Shown here one piece after another: positions 22,649-32,100 of a stretch of 47,586 bases of DNA. Under the pieces are notes generated by a model that was given only the letters and a program-made list of their open reading frames with translations, was not told where the DNA came from and searched no databases. Both the position numbers and the translations under genes were made by a program. The stretch is from assembly GCA_001179505.1 (NCBI GenBank), contig CDMY01000304.1, positions 1 through 47,586 of the forward strand, given 5' to 3'. Position 1 is the first letter of the stretch; each line of letters starts with the position of its first letter. The stretch is from Vitrella brassicaformis. Its lineage: Eukaryota > Sar > Vitrellaceae.

Positions 22649-22948
22649 NNNNNNNNNNNNNNNNNNNNNNNNNNNNNNNNNNNNNNNNNNNNNNNNNNNN
22701 NNNNNNNNNNNNNNNNNNNNNNNNNNNNNNNNNNNNNNNNNNNNNNNNNNNNNNNNNNNNNNNNNNNNNNNNNNNNNNNNNNNNNNNNNNNNNNNNNNNN
22801 NNNNNNNNNNNNNNNNNNNNNNNNNNNNNNNNNNNNNNNNNNNNNNNNNNNNNNNNNNNNNNNNNNNNNNNNNNNNNNNNNNNNNNNNNNNNNNNNNNNN
22901 NNNNNNNNNNNNNNNNNNNNNNNNNNNNNNNNNNNNNNNNNNNNNNNN
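22649..22948. other. Assembly gap of 300 N
   Basis: A run of exactly 300 N. The flanks are TTTTCT on the left and CTGTCTGTCTGTTTGC on the right. In the other arm the same flanks are separated only by an ACAG microsatellite, so the gap size is likely a placeholder. Confidence 0.95.
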
Positions 22949-23009
22949 CTGTCTGTCTGTTTGCGCTGCTCGACCATCCCTCTCAGCCCTGCACACACAC
23001 AAACGCGAG

Positions 23010-23445
23010 AGGATAAATGTGTGCGTCTCTTCCCCCTCCCCCGATCTTTCTTTCTTGCTCTGCCTCACTCACCTCGGCCTCTCTTCGTGGTGCTGGTTCT
23101 GCTGGCTGGACGGTGGGCGCCTTGAAGAGGACCGTCAGGAAAGTGAGTCCCTTCCACAGCCCGGCGAAGGCAGCGAAGAACACGGCCTCGCGCCAAGATG
23201 CGTTGAAGACGATCGACGCAGCGCGAAGAAGGCTATCGGCTCCTGCATCACAGACGGACGGACACACCCAGACAGACGTGCAGCACATCCATCAGGCCAC
23301 ATGATCATTGTCCATCCCCTTCATCCATCGGAGTGTGTGCGTACGAGTGCGATGAGAGGGAAGAGGCGCGGCATGAGTGCGTGGACGGCGTAGCTGGCAG
23401 CTGCACACAGACACACAAAGAGAGAGAAACACATAGACACACACA
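23010..23445 (-). pseudogene. Truncated copy of the 3' end of the membrane-protein gene
   Basis: On the minus strand this repeats exons 9-11 of the gene at 17773-19979 (for example NASWREAVFFAAFAGLWKG and TFLTVLFKAPTVQP). One C is missing in the GCTGCC/GTCG stretch of exon 10 (copy GCTGC/GTCG), which shifts the frame, and exons 1-8 are absent. It is a by-product of the inverted duplication. Confidence 0.8.
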
Positions 23446-23668
23446 CACGTGAGACAGATGAGCGCATCCAGTGAGGGCATGTCCTTCAGCACAATGCATC
23501 ACATACAGAGACATGCAATTGATTGTGGGCATACATTAAGTCATAGCGCAACGGCACACATTGATGTCAACCTTCCAACTCCCTCCACAGTGTGCATACT
23601 CCTTCTATCTATCATGACTTCATCTCAATCAGTGTATCTATCGCGTCTACCAAAGCCGGGTGGGTCAG

Positions 23669-25616
23669 TCACTCAGCAATGGTCGAACCGAACCCTCTAC
23701 CCGACCCAGAGAGACCTCTCTGCCTCCCCACAGCCACGCACCCCGCCAGCCCGCCAACTCTCACCCCCCATCCATCCCACTCCCACTTGCCGCGTGCACG
23801 ACGCATCACCTTCGTCAACCACTTGGCCATCCGCGGAGGGCCCAGCATGACGATCACGCCATCATCATGCACCACACGCATCATCTCACCAAGGGCACCA
23901 TCCATAAGCGCTTCCCATGACGCAGCTGCCGTGGTAGTGTCTGTGGTGGCGAGGGGCGTGAGAGTGGTGCGGTGGTGGAATGGGAGGTCGGTGACGACCA
24001 TGTCCACGTGTGGGGTGGAGGGGGGCAGGGTGGACGACAGGGCGAGGGCATTGCCGACGTAGCACGACAGATGGGCTGAGAAAGGGATACAGCACACAGG
24101 CAGGGCACATCAGCAGGGAACCGCGGGGCTGGCTTCATGTTCTCTTATGATGCAGGCTGGCTGACCATCTCCCGTGGTTTGTCGGTCTTTGGCGGCCTGA
24201 ATGTTGGCTGCGAAGGCATCAATGCAGGCAGCATCACTATCAACACCGATCATGCGACCCTGCACCAACCTCACCAACGAACGGCTATCGGTTGCCGCGC
24301 CAGGATACATTCGCATCTGTACATTACCTTTCTATCGACAGTAGCCGCCTCCAGCAGTATGGTGCCTATGCCACAGAAGGGGTCCAGCCACACCAGCCCC
24401 TCCCCCTGTCGCCCCCTCTTCTGTTCCAGCGCCAGCCGCACCATGAGATGAGCGGTGGACGGCCGCAGACGCACTCGTCGGTCGGTGCCAGAGACCAGGA
24501 AAGGCCGCTGCTCCATTGGGATTGAGGCGTGGGGATGGCCTTCGCCGTCTTCCAATGAGAGCAACATGAAGGTCTCTTGGTAGCTCACCAGGCAGAGGAG
24601 CGTGTGGTGACGGAGGGAGGGGTCAGGCCTCACGGATGGAATCCAGCCGGTCTTCTGATGCACCCACGAAGACATCTGCACACACAAAGGCCGGCAAGCA
24701 CAACACACAGAAAGGGTGTGGTGGGTGCCTTCACACGTTTCCCTTCCGGTGGACCGTGAACCCGCCTTGCCTGTCTCATGATGGTCTCGCTGGTGAGGCC
24801 TCCATGCCACCCATCTCTCAGACACGACGCACGAACACGCGAAGGGGCCGTCCTGCCCTCCTCTTGCCGCATCCCGCCCAACACCATTCGCTTCAGCGTC
24901 AACGCACTTGACCATCTCCCGGACTGGTCAACCAAATGCCGCAGCTGCGACAGCACCAGGTCCGCATAGCCTTCATTTTCGCCATCGGTAGCCGGTGGCA
25001 GCTTGGAGGAACCGACGAAGGCATAAACAGCAATGAGGAACGGGCAGTGCCTCAGCAGCTCTTTGTAGAGTCCGGCCGGCCACTCTCCCAGGTCGCTCAT
25101 GAGGATCTTCCCGACAGTTGTGACACCTCCCTTGCCAGAAGGCGCCCCAGGCAACACGCGGAAAGAGGGAAAGGCGTCGTGAGCCGCTGCTGATGCCTTC
25201 AGGAGGCGCACCGCCAGCTGCTCGAAGCCGCGAGTAACGAGCAGACAGAAAGCTGCGTCGACCGATGTGCTCGTAGTTGCAGTTGCTCCAAGGGAGAGCG
25301 TTGACGCATGATGCCTGGTCGAGGAATCACGGACAAGAGGCTGTGCTGAGATGGAGAAAGAAGGGAAGAATGGACGAGGGGATGAATGGTGGGTCGGCAG
25401 CATCTTGGTTGACAGCCAGCGGCTGATGACTGGCATCCTCACCGGCACCAGCAGCCGACCCACCCTCGAAGATCTCCACCCACAGACATTGAATGGCGAG
25501 ATGAGATGAGTGATGACGCTTCGAATCGATAGATCTCGACACAGAGATGGGCGTCGTCCGGATGCTCTGGAGAATGCTCCGGGGAAAGGTTGGGGTTTCC
25601 ACCGCGAGCTAAACAC
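23669..25616 (-). CDS. THUMP/UPF0020-type RNA methyltransferase (tRNA guanine-N2 class likely)
   Basis: Four exons on the minus strand (25616-24771, 24675-24328, 24259-24166, 24075-23669) give 564 aa. The first about 90 residues are Arg/Ser-rich and could be an organelle-targeting leader. FCLLVTRGFEQLAVRLLKA fits the start of a THUMP domain (RGxExLxxxEL). The Rossmann methyltransferase part has RPSTAHLMVRLAL, WLDPFCGIGTILLEAA (SAM-binding motif I), RMIGVDSDAACIDAFAANI (motif II) and HVDMVVTDLPF (catalytic DxPF/Y motif IV), followed by MRVVHDDGVIVML. This order is that of TrmN/THUMPD enzymes, which make N2-methylguanosine in tRNA or snRNA. The first intron begins GC (GCAAGG), confirmed by phase. 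The start codon is the least certain point; other frames of exon 1 are also open. Confidence 0.82.
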
Positions 25617-25704
25617 CCGGGGGGCGTCTCACTTTTTGCAAAGAAAAACTTTCTGCCAGTGCTCATCGCAAAGTCAACTGCAACGGCCGTTCGGACTGTC
25701 CGTC
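25617..25704. promoter_or_regulatory. Very short divergent spacer
   Basis: Only 88 bases separate the proposed start of the methyltransferase (minus) and the small MSTG gene (plus). The two 5' ends must overlap or share a promoter. No element can be named. If the methyltransferase starts at a later ATG the spacer is longer. Confidence 0.35.
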
Positions 25705-25968
25705 ATGTCGACTGGCAGCCGCCTTGCGATTTGGGTGCGGGGTATTCGTTTTCTGGACGACGATGAGGCCCACGAGTCATTCATGTATGAGCATGAGAAG
25801 GCCATGGAGGCCGCCGAGCGTCGCTGGCCTGAGGTCAGGGAATCATTCGACTCGTGGGCCGGGAGGCAGGCAAAGTGAAATCCATCGCATGCATAGCATT
25901 GCTTGCATGTTTCTTCATTCGTCCAGGAGAAGATGCATGAGGCCTTCGGAGCCACCGACTTCAATTAG
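25705..25968 (+). CDS. Small conserved protein, paralogue of the gene at 5583
   Basis: It starts MSTGSRLAIWVRGIRFLDD, matching the minus-strand gene that begins at 5583. Two readings are possible. Either one exon of 57 codons ends at the TGA near 25876, or an intron (25834-25926, donor GTCAGG, acceptor TCCAG) joins RRWPE to EKMHEAFGATDFN and ends at 25968 (56 aa). I prefer the second because the paralogue also has an intron after about 43 codons. The middle is charged (MYEHEKAMEAAERRW). The retroelement begins 12 bases after the stop, so the original C-terminus may have been lost: the paralogue has about 55 more residues after the intron. No known family is recognised. Confidence 0.6.
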
Positions 25969-25980
25969 CAGAGCGGCCTC

Positions 25981-28744
25981 ATGGACACCGACTGGCAGCG
26001 CTGGCACGCCCGCCTCGGCCCGCTGCGAGGGTGCCTTTGGGATCCGCCGGGTGCTTCGGGGAAGCGGCTGGCCCGACTGCTTGCCACCGAGGGCCGTCGG
26101 TGGCGTGAGGAGCAGCTGCCGAGTGAGCGCATCCTCATCTGCGCATGCACGATTCTCTTTCGGGCGCCAGATGTCACTGGCAAGGACATCGCCAAGACGG
26201 TGGAACGGCGGATGGACCAATGGGAGAAGCGCGACTTCGAGCAGCTCGTACAGGAGGCTGAGCGGAACAACGCCCTCCTGGCCACAAGGCCTGTCGGCAA
26301 GGACGACACCAACGAGGCCACTCTACGCCAATTCCGTCGCCTGATCGACAAGGGCAAGGTCAAGCAGGGCGTCCGGTTGCTGACCGAGCGGGGAGGGGGA
26401 GGCGCGCTGGACCCCAACGGCCTGGCTGAGGCCGATCCTGCGGGCCGCACCGTCCGAGAGGTCCTCGAGTCGAAGCACTCCGCCCAGAGCGACCCTGACC
26501 CATCCTCCTTCCTCGACCGGCCCCTCCCTCCCCTCACCCAGGTCGAGATCACCACCAACCACATCGACCGAGCCGCACGGGCAACGAAGGGAGGCGCCGG
26601 CCCTCTCGGTGGCGGGTCATCGGTCTGGCACCTTCTCCCTCTCAAGTTCGGCGCGGCAAGTGCGGAACTGCGCCGAGAGTTAGCGGCCATGACCTCACAC
26701 ATCGCCAACGAGGATGTGCCCTGGGAGCAGCTGCAGGCCCTACGCGCATGTCGGCTTATCGGACAGGACAAGCAACCGGGTGTGCGGCCCATCGAGATCG
26801 GGGAGGTCCTGATGCGCATCATGGGCAAGGCGATGGCCAAGGCGGTCGGGGTGGATGCGGAGATTGTATGCGGTGCGGACCAGCTGTGTACCGGGCTCAA
26901 GGGGGGGGGGCCTGGAGGGTGCCATTCATGCGATCTCCGGCCTATTCGACTCGGGTGGTGTAGAGTGCGCGCTGCTGGTGAATGCGACGAACGCCTACAA
27001 CACGATGGGTCGCGCTGCCGCCCTGTGAAACGTCCGCGTCCTGTGGTCGCGGTGCTCTCGCTTCCTATTCAACACCTATCGCGGCCATGCGGCCCTCTAT
27101 ATGCGTGACCAGTCCGCGCCGCTGTGGAGTTGAGAAGGGACCACACAAGGCGACCCCTTGGCCCACCTGTTCTACTCCGTGGCCACCCTGCCCCTCGTAT
27201 GGGAGATGAAGCGGCCAGTAGAGGGGGGCCCTCAGGCGTGGTTTGCCGACGACTCCGCCAAGGCGGGAGACCTCCAGGCGGTGCGTGATTGGTGGGCTGA
27301 GCTGCAGCGGAGAGGGCCACCGAGGGGCTATCACCCCAACGGCAAGAAGAGCCAGCTGGTGGTGCGGGCGGGTTGCGGAGCGGGCGCGAGAGGTGTTTGG
27401 CGATACCGACGTGGAGATCGTGAGTGGCGCTCGATATATGGGGGGATTTGTGGGGACCGCGGAGGGCAAGCGGGCCTACACCACCGAGAGGGTGCAGGAG
27501 TGGCAGCGGTGTGTCAACCGAATGGCGGAGGCGGCGGCCAAGTACCCACAGGCAGCCCACACGGCACTCACAACGTCTCTGCAGGCCGAGTGGGATTTCT
27601 TCATGCGAGTGATGCCTGAGGAGCGGGCGACATTCGAGCCCCTGCGAGATGCCCTCACTCACTACCTCACCCAGCTCTCCAGCCATGCAGTGACCCCCAC
27701 TGAGGCCCGGCTGATGATGCGGCCTGCGCGTCATGGGGGGATGGGGGTGATGGACCCGACGGAGCGAGTGGCAGCGGCATACGAGACGTCCACCAAGGGC
27801 ACTTCCCTGCTGGTGTCCACCATCCAGAACGGCGACCCACCTGATGGCCCCCCATTCAACCCCTTCCAGCACCGTGCCGATATGCACCAAGCGGTCAAGG
27901 AGGGGCGGTGGGCGACCGATGAGGCTGCCAAGGAGCGCTTCGAGGACGGCCTCCAGCAGCTGCCCCCAGAGAGACGACGGGCGGTCCACCGGGCGATCGA
28001 AGCCAAGACGGCCCCTGGGTGACTTGCCGGCCTGACGCAGAGGACCACACCGACCCGACGCTAAACGAGTTCCGCGACAACATGGCCATCCAGTACGCCT
28101 ATGAATCACCCAAGATGCCCACCCACTGCGACGGCTGCGAGGCTGCATACTCGCTCGACCACGCCCTCAACTGTGGAGTGGGTAGGTTGGTGATTCGGCG
28201 GCACGACGAGGTGGTGGACGTGCTGTGCGACCTTTCCGCCAAGGCTTGGGGCGAGTCGGCGGTCAGGAAGGAGGTGGTGATCGTGGAGCCGGAGGAGGGG
28301 GAGAAGGGGGGCGGACGGACGTGATGGGGGGGGGTGTGGGCGCGACAGAAGGACGTGTCGTTTGACCTCTGCATGACAAACGCTGACGCGTCTTCCTACC
28401 GCAAGCAATCAACCGCCTCCATCCTCAAGAGCAAGGCCACGGCCAAGAAGGTCTACCACAGCCGTGTGTGCGAGGACAAGTCCATCCACTTCACCCCTTT
28501 GTGCGTCACGGTGGATGGTGTGTGGGGCAGAGAGGCCAATGGTTTTGTCAACCGCGTGATTGAGAAGCTGCGCACCAAGGCTGCGTGGGCAGACAAGTTG
28601 TATAGCCAGGTGATGGGGTGGGTGCGTGCTCGTTTGTCTGTTGCACTGGCACGTCGTGCGAGTACGTGTGAGCGTGGTGGGCGGCGCCGCTGGAAGATAC
28701 GCCAGGCGGGCGCTGAGGATGGTGCTGACATGTTTGTCGCGTAA
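25981..28744 (+). mobile_element. Decayed non-LTR-type retroelement (reverse transcriptase plus CCHC/nuclease-like end)
   Basis: Fragments in three frames read as one retroelement protein. The N-terminal part (25981-26900) ends in the reverse transcriptase block PGVRPIEIGEVLMRIMGKA and DQLCTGLKGG. After a frameshift in a run of ten G (26901-26910) come EGAIHAISGLFDSGG, LLVNATNAYN (domain A, usually with Asp), EGTTQGDPLAH (domain B) and WFADDSAKAGDL (domain C, FADD). A second frameshift near 27370-27390 leads to VSGARYMGGFVG and RPARHGGMGV. A third near 28010 leads to CDGCEAAYSLDHALNCGVG, a CX2CX7HX4C knuckle, then RRHDEVVDVL. A fourth in a G run near 28326 leads to DVSFDLCMTNADASSY, resembling the restriction-like nuclease end of R2-type elements. 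In-frame TGA codons lie between domains A and B. It is not active as read. No poly-A tail or clear target-site duplication is visible. Confidence 0.82.
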
Positions 28745-29144
28745 TTGAGGGTTGGTCGATTGACACAGTTCATTTCATGAGAGACCGACAGACTCTGCCT
28801 GCCGTCGCGCTATGAGTTAATGGATTTCATCCAAAAAATCATTTGTATGGCGTGCGTCCTGTCTGAATGTGACAGACATGTCCGCACACAATACATTTGC
28901 AAATAGCCCGACGCTCAATTGAGTGACGAAAGTGATTCCATCCACCATTCCTTCCTCTGTACACACAGCCCAACAGCCATGCAGTCAGTCGCCACACATG
29001 CAATGCTGTCCCACACGAGACGAGTCCACGGATGCCCACATGACCACCGTCTTGGCCGCCTCGCCCTCCTGTCTGTCTGTCTGTCTGTCTCCTCCTGTCT
29101 GTCTGTCTGTCTGTCTCCTCCTGTCTGTCTGTCTGTCTGTCTCT
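28745..29144. other. Spacer between the retroelement and the FHA-BRCT gene
   Basis: About 400 bases with no exon. The right part is a CTGT microsatellite. The 3' UTR of the minus-strand FHA-BRCT gene should lie here. Confidence 0.45.
29070..29141. repeat. CTGT microsatellite in three blocks
   Basis: Three blocks of four to five CTGT units, each separated by CTCCTC-like spacers, giving a near-perfect repeat of about 25 bases. It looks spacer-like but is a tandem duplication of a microsatellite. Confidence 0.8.
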
Positions 29145-32100
29145 CTATGGCTTGATGCGGTGTTTGTCCAGGAGTTTCTTGTCCACCGAGTACTGCATGA
29201 TGGCGTCAAACAGCAACTCCACACTGTAGTAGCTCACCACCCTGCTCCGATACGTCGGCCTACAAGACACATGACACACAACAACACATGACACCAGCCA
29301 GATAGCAGGCAGGCTGCACTGCACTCACTTGTATTTGGGTGTCTTGAGGTCGTGATCGGTAGCGATACAGAGGACGGTGCGCGTGCCGCCCCGCGAGTCG
29401 GCCTCCTCGTTGCTGTCGGGCACCTTGGTCGTCGAACTCCACAAGTCGCCACCAGCAGCTGCACAGAAAGCAGAAGGCAGCACAGCACGCACATAGCCGC
29501 AGCCGCCTAGAGTGTGTGTTTCGGTTCCTTTCATCCATCCGTACCTTTGACGAGGAGGGGCAGCAGTGGGTGTTTGGGGTCGTCCTTGACTGAGGGGCAC
29601 AGGTGCACCGTCGCGTGGGACAGGATGGGCTCCTGGTGCGCCTTGGCCAGCGTGTCGGCCAGACGAAACGAAAACTTCTTCTCGGCTGATGAATCCTAGA
29701 TACACTCAGAACCAAACACATACACACGGTCATCGACCGTGTGGAGGCATGTGTTCACTTATCTCACCTTAAGCAGATAGTCTTGGGCGTCGAGCAGACG
29801 GCCGCCGGAGCCACGAGTGGAAGCCTGGCTCCCCGTATGGCCCTCAACCCTGCACATAGTGACCCACCATGGTCCACACATCAACATACAGTCCTCCAAC
29901 AGCCAAAGTCCTTCTCCATCCCTCCTCTCCCTCCATCGTCCACTCACTTGGCGTCGTTGCAGGCGTCGATGTACTCTGGAGTGACGATCGGAATGCCCGC
30001 CGCCATGCCGTACAGCAACTTGGTCGTCCGCTTCGCTGCAGCCACACACACCGGACCACACCAACACAGGCGCATGGCATGGTGAAGACAAGAGCCCCCC
30101 CGCCTCCCCTTCTCCCTGGTCTGTCTGACCTTCCTTTGCGATGATGAGTGTGACGGGCGGGCTGTCCTCCCAGCCGCCATCATCCTTGTCCTTGAGCAGC
30201 CGCAGACCCAGCGACTGCACCACATGCTTGTTGAGGCTGTCCGGCCTGCAGCCGCCCGTCGTCAGCACACCGCCCTTGCGCACCGGGAAGCCCGCTCCTG
30301 CTGCTGCTGCTGGTGAGGGAGAAGCGGCCGCGGCTGACACAAAGACAGACAGACAGACAGACACGATGTGTGTGAGGGCGACCGTGTGCTGTACCTGGGG
30401 ATAAATGACCTGACTCCTTCTTGATACGTCGTCGTGGCGGCGGCTGTCTGTCTGTTCGCTGGCTGCGCCCGTCATCCGATGATGGCTCGCGCCGACCCCT
30501 GTTGCCCCGCCCACGACCGCCACCCCTCCCGCGCACAGCCATGACCTCACCATCACGACCGTCTGCACCGTCGTTGCTGCCTGCTCGCCCGGCGGCACCT
30601 CCGGAAGAACGGCGAAGACGGGACGGGGCATCCTCAGCTGACACGAAAGACACAAATGGCGGAGGGAGAGATATCAATGATCGGTGTCAGGTATTTCGCG
30701 CCGGCGTCTCACCTGATGCGATGGCGGGAGGGTGTTGGTCGTCGTCATCGTCATGCGATGGTGTGGCTCGTGAGGCAGGGGGCTTCTTGCGTTTCTTGCG
30801 AGGGGGCGCGGGCGGCTCGGCCACTGCGGGCTCGTCTGCCGCCTCGCCCTTCTCGTCAGCGTCCATCAGGTCCGCCCTTCTGCCCCTCTGAGGACGCTCG
30901 TCACCTGAATGAACAGTTCGACACACACGCACGCATCATGGCGTGAGTCAGCGGTATGTGTGTGTGATGCGATGGCCATACCGTCCGGTGATTTGTCCAC
31001 TGGGGACCGTTTCCTCTTCGGACGTCCCTTGGCCTTGCCCTTGGGCTTGCCGGTGGCCTTCTCGCCCTCATCGTGATCACCACCGTACTCATCTGAGACA
31101 AAGGGACAAGGATTCGAGAATTCGCAGATAATGCCATCTTTGACCCCCCCGTGCGTGTGTACCGTTCTGGTCGATGGGATGTCCGCTCGCCTTTGCCTGT
31201 TTCTTGGCTCTGGCCGCTTGGCGTTTGCCCTTGGCCTGGGGCCTCTTGCGGTCCTCGTGGTGCTCGTCTTGGCCAGCCGCCACTGCAGCGGCAGCAGCAG
31301 CAGCAGCAGCACTCGCAGGAGTCGCAGCCGGCTCGCCACCCTCGTCGACATCCATCGCCTTCTGGTCCCGACCATCTGACAAATGCATCACAGAGCGATT
31401 CATTCGTTGTCGGCACGCGTTGATCTGACCTGCCAGCGTACCTTCTCCCTCGTCCTCACGGCTCTTCTCCTCCTGCTTGACGTGGACCGCCTCCCTGCCC
31501 CTCTTGGCACCGCGGCCTCTCCTGGCCGTCGCCCTTATCTCAGGCTCGTCATCTCTGCCTGCATCGTCTTCGTCATCCTCTTGCTTGACACGCGGCCGCA
31601 GACCTCCGCGCCCCTTCTGCGGCGGGTGCGGCTCGTCTGACGGGTCGAAGGGCTTCGGCCGTGGCTTGGGCGTCCTACTCGAGGGCAGAAGACCAAAAAG
31701 ATAAGAAGAATGAGCCGATATGATGTGGCGGTGTGGGTCGGCTCTGGCTTCCCGCGTTCTCACCGTTTCTTCCTCTCCTGTGGTGGTGGTGGTGGCGGCG
31801 GTGGTGCTGGGGCCTCTTCCTCGGCTGTCGCCTCAGGATGCGGCTGGTGGCCATCGTCGTCCACTTCCATCTCGCGCACTTCGTCCCCGGCGCCCTCAGG
31901 CTGTGCCTCAGGCGGAGCCGCCTCTTGCTGCTGCTGATCCGTCATTTCCTCCTCTCCGTGGTGGTCAAGTGCAGCTGCCGGCGCTGCAGCTGCTGCTGCA
32001 GCACTGGCTTCAGCCGCCGCTCCCTGCCGCTCCTCCCCGCCCTCTTGCGCTGCTGCATCCTGCTGTGCTGCCGGTGCAGCAGCTGCTGCTGCTGCTGCAG

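Larger units (their letters stand above)
22390..23475 (-). repeat. Large inverted repeat, right arm (contains a 300-N gap)
   Basis: This is the reverse complement of the left arm. The part 22390-22648 pairs with about 20031-20292, and 22949-23475 pairs with about 19488-20020. The unknown bases fall at the ACAG/CTGT repeat: the left arm needs only some 10-20 bases there. Differences between arms include one missing C in the copy of membrane-protein exon 10 and a G to A next to its acceptor, so the arms are diverged copies and not one sequence counted twice. Confidence 0.85.

Noticed and set aside
23017-23304. A plus-strand protein in the right arm of the inverted repeat
   Set aside because: It is the antisense of the membrane-protein fragment, which has the recognisable text on the minus strand.
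25981-28744. The reverse transcriptase as a group II intron or LTR retrotransposon
   Set aside because: No maturase, integrase, protease or LTRs are visible, and the C-terminal CCHC knuckle and RT order fit a non-LTR element.
29070-29141. A CRISPR-like array of regular short repeats
   Set aside because: The repeats are CTGT microsatellite blocks with near-identical spacers, in a eukaryotic spacer.
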